Part shown: piece by piece, positions 9,805 to 18,346 of the stretch
How positions within the stretch are numbered: the first letter of the stretch is position 1
Layout of the letters: each line of letters begins with the position of its first letter
Position numbers and translations under genes: made by a program
From: Actinomycetota bacterium
Lineage (GTDB): Bacteria > Actinomycetota > Actinomycetes > Propionibacteriales > Propionibacteriaceae
Length of the DNA: 64,000 nt
Assembly (NCBI GenBank): GCA_020161015.1
Contig: JAIUOT010000009.1
Span: forward strand, 1-64,000
Direction of reading: 5' to 3'
The notes under the pieces: generated by a model
Told to the model about the DNA's origin: nothing
Databases searched by the model: none
What the model saw: the letters and a program-made list of their open reading frames with translations, nothing else

Positions 9805-10670
9805 GGAGTCTTGTCGACGTGCCGGTGTGGGGTGTGGCGGCCGCGCTGCCGGTGGTGCTGCTCGTGGCGTGGGCGCTGGGCGGGATCGCCCGCTGGCTGC
9901 TGCGGGGGAGGGCACGCCTGGGCGTGGCCACCTCGGTGGTGATCGCGATCCTCGGCACCTCCCTCGGGCTGCTGGTGACCGGCTGGGTGAGCCCGTCCGC
10001 CCAACTGTGGAGCCCTGTGACGATCCTGCTCGCGCTGGGGTTCACGGTTGCGGGGATCGCGCTCTACGGGGCGGTCGCTGCCCACTTCCAGCACCCGCAG
10101 CGCGAGAGCGTCGCGGAACTGCTGGCGGCGGGGGAGTCGGAGCGCGTTGAGTTCAAGTCGACGGCACGGGTGAACCTGCGCACCGGGCAGAAGGACGAGC
10201 GGATGGAGCAGGTGATCGCCAAGACGGCCTGCGCGTTCCTGAACGCGGACGGCGGCACGCTGCTGATCGGGGTGGACGACCTCGGCACGCCCCTCGGCCT
10301 GGACGCCGACCTGGCCACCCTCAAGACCCCGGACGTCGACCGCTACGAACTCTGGCTGCGGGACCTGCTGACCACCGCGCTCGGCCAGAACGCCGCGGCC
10401 TCGGTGGGCGTCGAGTTCGCCCAGCTGCCGACCGGGCAGGACGCGGAGGCGACCGTCTGCCGGCTGACCTGCCGTCCCTCGCCCCGGCCGGTGTACCTGC
10501 GGCCAGGCAAGGGCACCGCTCCGGAGTTGTGGGTGCGCGCGGGGAACTCCACCCGGCAGCTCACCGTCGACGAGGCCACCGAGTACGTCATGCACCGCTG
10601 GCCGCTCAACCTCGGCTCGACCGTCGCTGCCCAGTTCCGGGCCGCCGTCCGCTTCTCCGAGCAGCGCTGA
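9801..10670 (+). CDS. Membrane-anchored AlbA_2 (Schlafen-like) domain protein
   Basis: 289 residues. Three hydrophobic segments occupy about 1-95. A soluble AlbA_2/Schlafen-type domain starts near 105 (ESERVEFKSTARVN, then VIAKTACAFLNADGGTLLIGVDDLG in two parts: VIAKTACAFLNADGG and TLLIGVDDLG). This domain is usually in putative DNA/RNA-binding or nucleotide-binding ATPase-like proteins, so a membrane-tethered version is somewhat unusual. The GTG start overlaps the FUSC gene stop by four bases, indicating coupled translation. The in-frame upstream extension is disfavoured because it lies wholly within the preceding gene. Specific function unknown. Confidence 0.75.
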   Translation: MRSLVDVPVWGVAAALPVVLLVAWALGGIARWLLRGRARLGVATSVVIAILGTSLGLLVTGWVSPSAQLWSPVTILLALGFTVAGIALYGAVAAHFQHPQRESVAELLAAGESERVEFKSTARVNLRTGQKDERMEQVIAKTACAFLNADGGTLLIGVDDLGTPLGLDADLATLKTPDVDRYELWLRDLLTTALGQNAAASVGVEFAQLPTGQDAEATVCRLTCRPSPRPVYLRPGKGTAPELWVRAGNSTRQLTVDEATEYVMHRWPLNLGSTVAAQFRAAVRFSEQR

Positions 10671-10745
10671 CCCCGCCGACGGGGGCAACCGCGCCCCGCT
10701 CGGCTAGGCTGGCCGCCCGAACGCCCTACGGACGGACAGGACCGC

Positions 10746-11723
10746 ATGACCCACACGCTTCCGCTGGTCATCCCCGGGTTCTCGCTCTTCGAGCAGAACA
10801 TCCCGCTGGCCATCGCCATCGTCGTGTTCGCGTCCTTCCTGTTCGCGGGCGGTTCCACGATCCAGCACCTCGCGGTGAGCCGCTCGGTCGACAAGACCGC
10901 GGAGAACCGCTCGATGGGCCTGGGCCAGGTCTGGGACCTCGTCCGCAACCCCCGCTGGCTCCTCGGCCTGGGGACGGTGGCCGTCGGCGCCACCCTGCAC
11001 ATCTTCGGGCTGATGATGGCGCCGGTCACGGTGGTGCAGCCGGTCGGCATCCTCGCCGTGCCCTGGGCGGTCCTGCTCGCCGCCAAGATCCACCACTTCC
11101 GGCCGTCGAAGGCCATCTGGTCCGCGGTGGCGCTGACCATCGTGGGCATCGTGGTGTTCACCCTGTTCTCGGCGAGCACCGCCGCTCCCGACACCGAGCT
11201 CCCGCCGACCAGGATCATCGTCGCCTGCCTGATCGTGTTCGCCATGGGCGCCGTCTTCGGCGTGCTCGGACGGTTCGGGCCCCCGGCGGCCCGCTGCCTG
11301 ATGTGGGCCTCGGGCGGATCGTTCTTCTACGGGCTGTCCTCGGCGATGGTCAAGACGATCTCCGAGCTGGTGCGCATGGGCGGCTTCACCGAGCGTCCGC
11401 TCTTCTGGACGGTCGCCGGCTTCCTCCTCATCTGCTACCTGGTCGGCGGCTGGATGGTCCAGCAGGGCTACGCGAACGGCCCGGCCGAGATCGTGGTCGG
11501 CTCGATGACCACCACCGACCCGATCGTCGCGGTCACGTTCGGCCTGGCGGTCCTGGGCGAGGGCGTCCTGCTGGGCCCGTGGGACGCGGTCGGCATGGTG
11601 CTGAGCGGAGCGGTCGCGGTGGCCGGCGTGGTCGTCCTCTCGCGGTACCACCCCGAGGCGCAGCACAACACCCCGCGGACGCCGTCGACGTCGCCGGAAC
11701 CGATGGTGAACGCCGGGGAGTGA
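10746..11723 (+). CDS. DMT-superfamily (NIPA/EamA-like) membrane transporter
   Basis: 325 residues with about nine to ten membrane helices in two repeats, ending in a short hydrophilic tail. The patterns APVTVVQPVGILAVPWAVLLAA and GSMTTTDPIVAVTFGLAVLGEG (segments PVTVVQPVGILAVPWAVLL and GSMTTTDPIVAVTFGLAVL) are the paired half-repeat signatures of the drug/metabolite superfamily. Substrate unknown; metabolite or divalent-cation transport is possible. GGACAGGA upstream can serve as Shine-Dalgarno, and TAGGCT at 10705-10710 is a candidate -10 giving a short leader. It converges on the glycosyltransferase with 21 bases between stops. Confidence 0.75.
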   Translation: MTHTLPLVIPGFSLFEQNIPLAIAIVVFASFLFAGGSTIQHLAVSRSVDKTAENRSMGLGQVWDLVRNPRWLLGLGTVAVGATLHIFGLMMAPVTVVQPVGILAVPWAVLLAAKIHHFRPSKAIWSAVALTIVGIVVFTLFSASTAAPDTELPPTRIIVACLIVFAMGAVFGVLGRFGPPAARCLMWASGGSFFYGLSSAMVKTISELVRMGGFTERPLFWTVAGFLLICYLVGGWMVQQGYANGPAEIVVGSMTTTDPIVAVTFGLAVLGEGVLLGPWDAVGMVLSGAVAVAGVVVLSRYHPEAQHNTPRTPSTSPEPMVNAGE

Positions 11724-11744
11724 CCGTCCCGGGCCGGACCGGCC

Positions 11745-13022
11745 TCAGGAGGCCGGGACGCCGGCGTGGGCCCCGATGGCCGCCCGGTAGGCGGCCACGT
11801 AGGCCCGCCCCATCGCCGCTGCGGTGAGCCCACGACCGAGGTCCCTGGAGGCGGCGGACATCGCGGCCAGGCGCTGCGGGTCGTCCGTCAGCTCGGCCAT
11901 CCCTGCGGCGAGGGCGCCGGCGTCCGGGCCGGTGAGCAGGGCGTTGAGGGGCGTGACGCCCACCGTGAGGCGTTCGTCGCAGTAGATGATCGGCGTCCCC
12001 GTGGCCGCGGCCTCGGCGAGCACCATGCCCTGGGTGTCGAACCGGTAGGACGCCAGCACGAACACGTCGGCGTCGGCGATCTCCTGGGCGATGAGGTCGG
12101 CGTCGTCGAAATGCCCCAGGAACCGCACCTTGCCGTGGCGGATGCGCGCGGCCTGCTGGCGGAGGGCGCCCTCGGCCGCCCCGGAGCCCACGATGTGCAG
12201 TTCTGCGTCGTCGCGGCCGAGGCGGGCGAAGGCGTCGATCAGTACGTCGACCCGCTTCTCCGGGCCCAGGCGTCCTGCGCTGAGGAACCGGGTGACGCCA
12301 CCGCGGGGACGCTTGCGCTCGGCGCGGACGAACGCGTCCGCGACCCCGGAGGCCACGACGCTGCCCCGGCCGGCCAGCGCGCCGCCCGAGGCGTCCACGA
12401 TCGAGTCGACCACGTAGCCGGCCGGTGAGGTGAAGCCGTCCACGGCGGATGCGAGCCGCGCCAGGCTGCGCCAGTCCCGTCCGGCGAACGGGGAGTCGGC
12501 CGTCGCGTCCGGGTCGTTCGGCACGGCGGCGGGGACGTCGCGTCCCTGGCCGGCCACGCGCCGCAGCAGGCGTCCGGACCAGTCGAGGTAGGTGAGGGAG
12601 TTCAGCCCCGACGACAGGGGCGTCGTGCGATGGGTGCCCACGTAGTTGGAGTGGAAGGTGTGCACGTGCGCGATGTCGAGGACGCGCGCCACCTGGGCGG
12701 CGAGGAAGACCGAACCGCGCTCGTTCTGGGAGTGGACGACGTCGAGGGGGTGGTCGGCGGCGATCCGGCGGGCCCGCCCGCGTCCCACCTGCAGCGAGCA
12801 CAGGTAGCTCGGGGTGCCCGGCACGCGCCAGTACGGCAGCCCGACCCACGCGCACTCCGTGGGCGGGGTCAGCTTGACCGCCGGGGCGAAGAGGGTGACC
12901 CGGTGGCCGGCCCGCGCGAGCTGCTGCACCTGGAGCTGGATCGAGCGGGACACGCCCCCGGACTCGGGATAGAAGTCGTCGGTGAAGATGCCGATGTGGA
13001 GGGCGGCATCCTCGGGCGTCAC
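11745..13022 (-). CDS. GT4-family glycosyltransferase
   Basis: 425 residues with the two-domain GT-B plan. The N-terminal domain opens IGIFTDDFYPESGGVSRSI. The C-terminal domain has SAGRLGPEKRVDVLIDAF, HIVGSG, FLGHFDD and the donor-binding acidic loop AEAAATGTPIIYCDE. Actinomycete relatives transfer mannose or glucose to phosphatidylinositol or cell-wall lipids, but donor and acceptor cannot be read here. The GTG start is supported by TAAGGT (13029-13034 on the minus strand), whose seventh downstream base is the start codon, so the mRNA is probably leaderless. Confidence 0.85.
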   Translation of the reverse strand: MTPEDAALHIGIFTDDFYPESGGVSRSIQLQVQQLARAGHRVTLFAPAVKLTPPTECAWVGLPYWRVPGTPSYLCSLQVGRGRARRIAADHPLDVVHSQNERGSVFLAAQVARVLDIAHVHTFHSNYVGTHRTTPLSSGLNSLTYLDWSGRLLRRVAGQGRDVPAAVPNDPDATADSPFAGRDWRSLARLASAVDGFTSPAGYVVDSIVDASGGALAGRGSVVASGVADAFVRAERKRPRGGVTRFLSAGRLGPEKRVDVLIDAFARLGRDDAELHIVGSGAAEGALRQQAARIRHGKVRFLGHFDDADLIAQEIADADVFVLASYRFDTQGMVLAEAAATGTPIIYCDERLTVGVTPLNALLTGPDAGALAAGMAELTDDPQRLAAMSAASRDLGRGLTAAAMGRAYVAAYRAAIGAHAGVPAS

Positions 13023-13050
13023 CCGCTCACCTTAGCGGCTGCGCCCCGGA

Positions 13051-13728
13051 TCACCCGGCGACCGGCAGCGCCGACATCTGGTTGCCGCTGGCCGTGGCCA
13101 GGATGATGGTCGAGGGCCCGCGCTCGAGGGGGAAGAACAGCCAGCCCGTCTCGTCGCGCCCGCTGGCGATGGGCAGGCCGGTGAACTTGGGGTTCTGCGA
13201 GCCGGGCGAGGCGCTCGTCGACTGCATGTCGTTGTTGCCGAACGCTGCGAAGGAGTAGGTGATCGGCCCGCGTTCCGCAGCCACCCTGATCTCGACCTCG
13301 AGGCCCGAGTCCGTCCACTGGTGCTGGAGGATCTCCCAGCGCCCGGTGAAGCGCTCGTCGGGGGTGACGAACGGAAGCCCGGGCGCGGACGAGGTCGCCG
13401 TGGGACGGGCCGATGGGGACCCTTCCGCCGTCGGGCCGCTCTGCGCACGCCACGTCGTACCCGCCCAGATGAGCGCGGCGGCGAGCAGCGCCACCGCGAC
13501 CACCACCAGGGGCAGCCGGGAGCGGGGCGGGGCGAACTCGTCGATGGTGACCGCGGGCAGGCCCGAGGTGCCCAGCGGGTCGCCGGCGACGGGCTGCGAC
13601 CGGGTGGCGCGGCCCACCGAGGGCCGACCGCCGTCGGACAGGGGCGCCGGCGCCCAGCCCGCGGGCGGTGCCTGCGGGCCGTTCGGGGTGCGGTCGTCCG
13701 GGGTGCCGGAGGGGAGGTTCTGCGTCAT
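13051..13728 (-). CDS. Single-pass membrane protein of unknown function
   Basis: 225 residues. A Pro/Gly-rich cytoplasmic N-terminus (about 1-72), one membrane helix (LPLVVVAVALLAAALIWAG, about 73-91), a Ser/Thr/Pro-rich linker and an extracytoplasmic beta-rich domain. The last part includes VEIRVAAERGPITYSFAAFG and ends ATASGNQMSALPVAG. I recognise no family. The ATG at 13728 is preferred over the TTG at 13737 because AGGCTA (TAGCCT on the minus strand, 13737-13742) would start transcription about two bases before this ATG. It lies between a glycosyltransferase and the divergent DUF4192 gene. Confidence 0.65.
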   Translation of the reverse strand: MTQNLPSGTPDDRTPNGPQAPPAGWAPAPLSDGGRPSVGRATRSQPVAGDPLGTSGLPAVTIDEFAPPRSRLPLVVVAVALLAAALIWAGTTWRAQSGPTAEGSPSARPTATSSAPGLPFVTPDERFTGRWEILQHQWTDSGLEVEIRVAAERGPITYSFAAFGNNDMQSTSASPGSQNPKFTGLPIASGRDETGWLFFPLERGPSTIILATASGNQMSALPVAG

Positions 13729-13762
13729 CGCCGTCAAGGCTACCCCGCCCCACCGTCACGGC

Positions 13763-13801
13763 TGTGGACAACCGGGGGTCCGGCCAGGGGCCTGTGGACG
13801 G
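13763..13801. promoter_or_regulatory. DnaA-box-like 9-mers before the DUF4192 gene
   Basis: TGTGGACAA (13763-13771) is a perfect reverse complement of the high-GC DnaA box TTGTCCACA. A second, 7/9 copy TGTGGACGG is at 13793-13801. Similar boxes lie before comEA and at 55755. Binding is inferred only. Confidence 0.35.
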
Positions 13802-13841
13802 GTGCGCGGATCCGTGCAGCGCCTTCGGAGAATGCCCTGGT

Positions 13842-14834
13842 GTGAGCGTCCTTGAACCGCAGGCACGACTGGCCGTGCGCAGTGTCGAAGACCTGGTCGG
13901 GCTGGTGCCCTACCTGATCGGATTCCACCCCGAGGAGTCGCTGGTGGTGGTGGTCCTGCGGGAGGGCAGGGTCGTCGTGACCGCCCGGGTCGACCTTGCC
14001 GCCGTGGCGGGGGAGGCCGCGCTGGACAGCCTGCTCGGACGGCTGTTCGGCCGCTTCCCGGACGCCGAGGGCTGGTTCCTCGCCTACACCGACGACGACC
14101 GCCTGGCGTGGGACGTGCTGGCCTCCTGCGTGGAGCTGGTCGGCCTGGTGCGGCTGGGTCGCCTGCTGCAGGTCGGCACCTCCACCTGGCGTGCGGACTG
14201 TCCCGACGGCCCGGGCGGAACGATCACCGGGGCGGTGGGGCCGGCCGCGGCCGAGGCCGCCGTCCTCGGGCTGCCGGCGAGGAGCTCCCGGCGCGACCTC
14301 GCCGCGGGACTGGCCGGCCCGCCGGGCACGGACGTGGAGGCGCTGTCGGGGGAGGCTGCCGAACGGTCGGCGGAGCTGGAGGCCCTGGGCGTGCGGGGGA
14401 GGCGACGGCTGCTGCGACGGCTGCTCGCCGCCGAGGAGCCACCCTCGGTGTCCGATGGTGTGCGGCTGGCGCTGCTCGCCGTCCGCCCGGAGTGCCAGCT
14501 GGACGCGCTGCGCGACCTCGGCCAGGAAACGGCCGACCGTCAGCTCCGGGCGTGGAGCGGTGCCGTACGGCGCAGCCTGGGCGCCCAGCGCCCGTCCGTG
14601 CTGGGGCTGCTCGGCATGGCGGCCTGGCAGACCGGGGACGGGGCGCTGCAGGTGGTGTGCCTCGAACAGATCGACCTGGTGGACCCGGCGGTGCCGCTCG
14701 CCGCGGTCCTGGACTGGCTGAACGCCGAGGTGGTCCCGCCGTCCGCGTGGCCCGAACTGCGTGGCGCCGTCCTGGGGGCGCTCACGGACTTGTTCAGAGC
14801 TGCTGGCCCACCAGCCAGCCGACGGCGTAGGTGA
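13842..14834 (+). CDS. DUF4192 domain protein
   Basis: 330 residues. The N-terminal segment SVEDLVGLVPYLIGFHPEESLVVVVL (signature part LVGLVPYLIGFHPEESLVVV) is diagnostic of the actinobacterial DUF4192 family. The remainder is Arg/Ala/Leu-rich and mostly helical, including WSGAVRRSLGAQRPSVLGLLGMAAWQTGDG near the C-terminus (part seen: SVLGLLGMAAWQTGDGALQV). Function unknown. The GTG start is chosen because the conserved block begins 15 residues later and GAGAAT (13828-13833) is placed as a -10. The last 41 bases overlap tail-to-tail with the VIT gene on the other strand. Confidence 0.75.
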   Translation: MSVLEPQARLAVRSVEDLVGLVPYLIGFHPEESLVVVVLREGRVVVTARVDLAAVAGEAALDSLLGRLFGRFPDAEGWFLAYTDDDRLAWDVLASCVELVGLVRLGRLLQVGTSTWRADCPDGPGGTITGAVGPAAAEAAVLGLPARSSRRDLAAGLAGPPGTDVEALSGEAAERSAELEALGVRGRRRLLRRLLAAEEPPSVSDGVRLALLAVRPECQLDALRDLGQETADRQLRAWSGAVRRSLGAQRPSVLGLLGMAAWQTGDGALQVVCLEQIDLVDPAVPLAAVLDWLNAEVVPPSAWPELRGAVLGALTDLFRAAGPPASRRRR

Positions 14835-15516
14835 GCCCCATGGCCAGGCTGCCGACCACGACGTTGCGCACGATCGCCCGCCCTGGACGTGCGCCGCCCA
14901 GGCGGGCGCTCACGAACCCGGTGACGACCAGTGCGAGCAGCACGGCGGTGACGGTGAACGGCAGCCGCACGCCGAGCGGCGTGAGCACGATCGCCAGCAG
15001 CGGGATCACCGAGCCGGCGAGGAAGGCCACCAGGGACGCGCGGGCCGCCGACCACGGCGACACGTGGTCGCCGGCCTCGAGGTTCAGGAACACCTGGGCG
15101 TGGGCGTCGAGGGCTGCGTGTTCGCTGAGCTCACGGGCGACCTGCTCGGCCATCTCGGGGGAGAGGCCCCGCTCCGAGTAGTGGTCGGCGAGCTGCCGGA
15201 GCTTGCCCTCGGGGTCGGACGCGAGCTCGTGCTCCTGCCGGCGGAGCGCGGCCAGCTCGCTGTCCTTCTGGCTGCTGACCGACACGTACTCGCCCCCGGC
15301 CATGGACAGGGCGCCCGCCACCATTCCGGCCAGGCCGGCGATCAGCAGGGCCACCGAGTCGGTGGTGGCGCCGGCCACGCCGAAGACCAGGCCCGCGGTG
15401 GAGACGATGCCGTCGTTCGCGCCCAGGACGCCTGCGCGCAGCCAGTTCAGGCGGTGCGACAGCGATTCGCTCCTGGTCGCGTCGACGACGCCGATGGTGA
15501 GTGCCACGCGATCCAT
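14794..15516 (-). CDS. VIT1/CCC1-family iron/manganese transporter
   Basis: 240 residues, four to five membrane helices. The N-terminal block LNWLRAGVLGANDGIVSTAGLVFGVAGA (part LRAGVLGANDGIVSTAGLVF) and GMVAGALSMAGGEYVSVSSQ are the family signature. A hydrophilic insert (about 80-150) holds the Glu-rich metal-binding loop ERGLSPEMAEQVARELSEH. Characterised members move Fe2+ or Mn2+ out of the cytosol. A 19-bp DtxR/IdeR-like box begins 29 bases upstream, consistent with metal control. The ATG at 15516 is used; the upstream in-frame extension would run through that box. It overlaps the DUF4192 gene tail-to-tail. Confidence 0.88.
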   Translation of the reverse strand: MDRVALTIGVVDATRSESLSHRLNWLRAGVLGANDGIVSTAGLVFGVAGATTDSVALLIAGLAGMVAGALSMAGGEYVSVSSQKDSELAALRRQEHELASDPEGKLRQLADHYSERGLSPEMAEQVARELSEHAALDAHAQVFLNLEAGDHVSPWSAARASLVAFLAGSVIPLLAIVLTPLGVRLPFTVTAVLLALVVTGFVSARLGGARPGRAIVRNVVVGSLAMGLTYAVGWLVGQQL

Positions 15517-15544
15517 GCTTGTGAGCGAAACCCCTAGTCGCAAG

Positions 15545-15563
15545 CAAGGAAAGGCTTCCCTAA
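15545..15563. promoter_or_regulatory. DtxR/IdeR-like metal-regulator box
   Basis: The minus strand reads TTAGGGAAGCCTTTCCTTG. It matches the DtxR/IdeR consensus TTAGGTTAGGCTAACCTAA at 12 of 19 positions and is itself a palindrome of the form AGGnAAG-C-CTTnCCT. It sits 29-47 bases upstream of the VIT transporter start. Confidence 0.55.
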
Positions 15564-15673
15564 CCACCCTGCCCAAGGCTCAGGGCGACCCTCGGGTACG
15601 GAATTGTTGGTAGCGGTGGCAGGCGGGCCGGACCGTCCCGGGAGGCGCGTGCGGGCGGGTACGCACGATCCGA

Positions 15674-15679
15674 TACCAT
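15674..15679 (+). promoter_or_regulatory. -10 hexamer TACCAT of the leuS leader
   Basis: TACCAT (TAnnnT pattern). The seventh base after it is the G of the GTG that opens the leucine leader ORF, the same spacing as the leaderless genes of this window. No good -35 is visible. Confidence 0.5.
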
Positions 15680-15685
15680 TCTGGG

Positions 15686-15715
15686 GTGCACCACGCATCC
15701 CTGCTGCTTCGATAG
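15686..15715 (+). CDS. leuS leader peptide (VHHASLLLR), probably leaderless
   Basis: A nine-codon ORF, GTG to TAG, encoding VHHASLLLR with three consecutive Leu codons (CTG CTG CTT, 15701-15709). It lies 105 bases before leuS and is followed by a 10-bp hairpin and an intrinsic terminator. A short ORF with a run of the cognate amino acid before an aminoacyl-tRNA synthetase gene is the hallmark of ribosome-mediated attenuation. Its start coincides with the predicted transcription start, so it would be translated as a leaderless ORF. Codon-run, position and terminator are seen; the regulatory role is inferred. Confidence 0.6.
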   Translation: MHHASLLLR

Positions 15716-15738
15716 CCGCGGCTGCAACGCAGTCGCGG
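15716..15738 (+). promoter_or_regulatory. Leader hairpin after the leuS leader peptide
   Basis: CCGCGGCTGC pairs with GCAGTCGCGG (one G-T pair) around an AAC loop. It begins at the base after the leader stop codon, so a ribosome at the stop or at the Leu codons would cover its 5' arm. Confidence 0.55.
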
Positions 15739-15740
15739 CG

Positions 15741-15777
15741 GCCCCTGGCGAGCCTGTCGGCCCGCGGGGGCTTTTTC
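15741..15777 (+). terminator. Intrinsic terminator in the leuS leader (attenuator)
   Basis: GCCCCTG (15741-15747) can pair with CGGGGGC (15765-15771), followed at once by TTTTTC. It lies inside the 5' leader, 44 bases before the leuS start codon, so it would stop transcription before leuS. Confidence 0.6.
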
Positions 15778-15820
15778 ATGCCACCCAGGGATGCGCGCAG
15801 GACGAAGGAGAGACACCGAA

Positions 15821-18292
15821 GTGACCACCGAACGGGAACGGACGAGCTACGACGCCGCCGCGGCGCAGGAGAAGTGGCAGCGGTTCTGGGAGGAGGACGG
15901 CACCTTCAGCCCGCTCGACGACGGGTCGCGGGAACGCCGCTACATGCTCGACATGTTCCCCTACCCCTCCGGCGACCTGCACATGGGTCACGCCGAGGCG
16001 TTCGTTATGGGCGACGTGGTGGCCCGGTACTGGCGACTGCGCGGCTTCGACGTGATGCACCCGATCGGCTGGGACTCCTTCGGCCTGCCCGCCGAGAACG
16101 CGGCCATCGCCCGCGACGCCCACCCGGCGGACTGGACCTACGCCAACATCGAGACCCAGGCGCGTTCCTTCAAGCGGTACGGCCTGAGCCTGGACTGGTC
16201 GCGGCGGCTGCACACGTCCGACCCCGAGTACTACCGGTGGACGCAGTGGCTGTTCCTGCGCTTCTACGAGCGTGGCCTTGCCTACCGCAGGGACAGCTAC
16301 GTGAACTGGTGCCCGAACGACCAGACCGTGCTGGCCAACGAGCAGGTGGTGCAGGGCCTGTGCGAGCGTTGCAGCGCCGTCGTCACCAAGCGCAAGCTCA
16401 CCCAGTGGTACTTCAAGATCACCGACTACGCCCAGCGGCTGCTGGACGACATGTCCCTGATCGAGGGCCACTGGCCCGACCGGGTGCTCGCCATGCAGCG
16501 CAACTGGATCGGGCGCTCCGAGGGCGCCTGGGTCGACTTCGAGATCGAGGGACGCGAGGAGCCGGTGCGTGTATTCACCACCCGCCCCGACACCCTGTTC
16601 GGCGCCACCTTCTTCGTCGTCGCGCCGGAGGCCCCGCTCGCGTCCGAGATTGTCACCGACGAACACCGGGCCGCCTTCGAGGAGTACCTGGAGGCGACCA
16701 AGCGGGTCACCGAGATCGAGCGCCAGTCCTCCGAGCGGCCCAAGTCGGGCGTCTTCCTCGGCGTCCACGCGATCAACCCGGTCAACGGGGAGCGCCTCCC
16801 TGTCTACGCGGCCGACTACGTGCTGGCCGAGTACGGCACCGGCGCGGTGATGGCCGTGCCCGCCCACGACCAGCGCGACCTCGACTTCGCGAAGGCGTTC
16901 GGGCTGCCCGTCCGCGTGGTGGTCGAGACCGGCCAGCCCGACCCGGGCGAGACCGGCGTGGCCACCCCCGGCGACGGGACGTACGTCAACTCGCCGGCGC
17001 TCGACGGCCTGGCCGACAAGAAGGCGGGCATCGCCGCGATCACCGCGCAGTTGGCCGAGCAGGGACGCGGTGAGTCCGCGATCACCTACCGCCTGCGCGA
17101 CTGGCTGCTCAGCCGCCAGCGCTTCTGGGGCTGCCCGATCCCGATCGTGCACTGCCCCTCCTGCGGCGAGGTGCCGGTGCCGGACGACCAGCTGCCGGTG
17201 CGGCTGCCCGACCTGCGCGGCGCGGCGCTTGCCCCCAAGGGCACCAGCCCGCTGGCCTCCGCCACCGAGTGGGTCAACGTCTCCTGCCCCGCGTGCGGCG
17301 GCCCCGCGGAGCGCGACACGGACACGATGGACACGTTCGTCGACTCCTCCTGGTACTTCTTCCGCTACTGCTCGCCCACCTACACCGAGGGGCCGTTCGA
17401 CCCCGCGGAGGTGGCGAAGTGGATGCCGGTCGCGCAGTACGTGGGCGGCGTCGAGCACGCGATCCTGCACCTGCTGTACTCACGGTTCTTCACCAAGGTG
17501 CTTGCCGACCTGGGGTTGGTGGACTTCCCCGAGCCGTTCCTGCGGTTGATGAACCAGGGACAGGTGATCAACCAGGGCAAGGCGATGAGCAAGTCGCTGG
17601 GCAACGGGGTCGACCTCGGCCAGCAGATCGACGCCTACGGTGTGGACGCGATCCGCACCACCGTGGTGTTCGCCGGCCCGCCGGAGGACGACATCGACTG
17701 GGCGGACATGTCGCCGGGCTCGTCGCTGAAGTTCCTGCAGCGCGCGCACCGGCTGGCCCAGGACGTGGCCAGCGCCAGGGGGACCGACCCGGCCACCGGT
17801 GACCTGGCGATGCGGCGGGTGACCCACAAGGCGGTCGCGGACATCACCGAGTCGCTGGAGAGCCACCGGTTCAACGTGGCCGTTGCCCGGATCATGGAGC
17901 TGGTGAACGCCACCCGCAAGGTGATCGACACCGGCGCCGGTCCGGCCGACCCGGCCGTCCGCGAGGCCGTCGAGGCGGTGGCCGTCTCGCTGAGCACCAT
18001 CGCCCCGTACGTCGCCGAGGAGATGTGGGAGCTGCTGGGCCACGCCCCGTCCGTGGCCAACGCCGCGTGGCCGGTCGTCGACCCTGCGCTGCTGGTCGCG
18101 GACTCGGTGACCTGCGTCGTCCAGGTGCAGGGCAAGGTGCGCGCCAAGCTCGACGTGGCACCGGCCATCTCCGAGGAGGAGCTCACCGCTGTCGCGCTGG
18201 CCGATCCCGGCGTCCAGCGGGCGCTCGCCGGGCGCGAGGTGCGCCAGGTGATCGTCCGGGCGCCGCGGCTGGTCAGCATCGTCCCGGCCTGA
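15821..18292 (+). CDS. leuS: Leucyl-tRNA synthetase
   Basis: 823 residues, standard bacterial length. This class Ia synthetase charges tRNA-Leu. The HIGH motif appears as HMGH in [10 protein letters not shown] (about 48-57). The CP1 editing domain contains [16 protein letters not shown] and the Asp of [16 protein letters not shown]. The KMSKS loop is AMSKS in [22 protein letters not shown] and a C-terminal anticodon-binding domain follow. The GTG start is set by the strong GAAGGAG 10 bases upstream; the in-frame ATG at 15791 has none. It is preceded by a leucine-coding leader peptide and terminator, suggesting control by charged tRNA-Leu supply. Confidence 0.98.
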   Translation: MTTERERTSYDAAAAQEKWQRFWEEDGTFSPLDDGSRERRYMLDMFPYPSGDLHMGHAEAFVMGDVVARYWRLRGFDVMHPIGWDSFGLPAENAAIARDAHPADWTYANIETQARSFKRYGLSLDWSRRLHTSDPEYYRWTQWLFLRFYERGLAYRRDSYVNWCPNDQTVLANEQVVQGLCERCSAVVTKRKLTQWYFKITDYAQRLLDDMSLIEGHWPDRVLAMQRNWIGRSEGAWVDFEIEGREEPVRVFTTRPDTLFGATFFVVAPEAPLASEIVTDEHRAAFEEYLEATKRVTEIERQSSERPKSGVFLGVHAINPVNGERLPVYAADYVLAEYGTGAVMAVPAHDQRDLDFAKAFGLPVRVVVETGQPDPGETGVATPGDGTYVNSPALDGLADKKAGIAAITAQLAEQGRGESAITYRLRDWLLSRQRFWGCPIPIVHCPSCGEVPVPDDQLPVRLPDLRGAALAPKGTSPLASATEWVNVSCPACGGPAERDTDTMDTFVDSSWYFFRYCSPTYTEGPFDPAEVAKWMPVAQYVGGVEHAILHLLYSRFFTKVLADLGLVDFPEPFLRLMNQGQVINQGKAMSKSLGNGVDLGQQIDAYGVDAIRTTVVFAGPPEDDIDWADMSPGSSLKFLQRAHRLAQDVASARGTDPATGDLAMRRVTHKAVADITESLESHRFNVAVARIMELVNATRKVIDTGAGPADPAVREAVEAVAVSLSTIAPYVAEEMWELLGHAPSVANAAWPVVDPALLVADSVTCVVQVQGKVRAKLDVAPAISEEELTAVALADPGVQRALAGREVRQVIVRAPRLVSIVPA

Positions 18293-18346
18293 GCGCCGGC
18301 GTCGTTCCACGCCCGGCGGCTGGCACCGTCCCGCCCCGGGCAGCGC

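Noticed and set aside
15601-15820. T-box riboswitch before leuS
   Set aside because: No T-box consensus sequence or specifier-loop layout could be found; the space is too short, and a leader ORF with Leu codons explains the terminator better.
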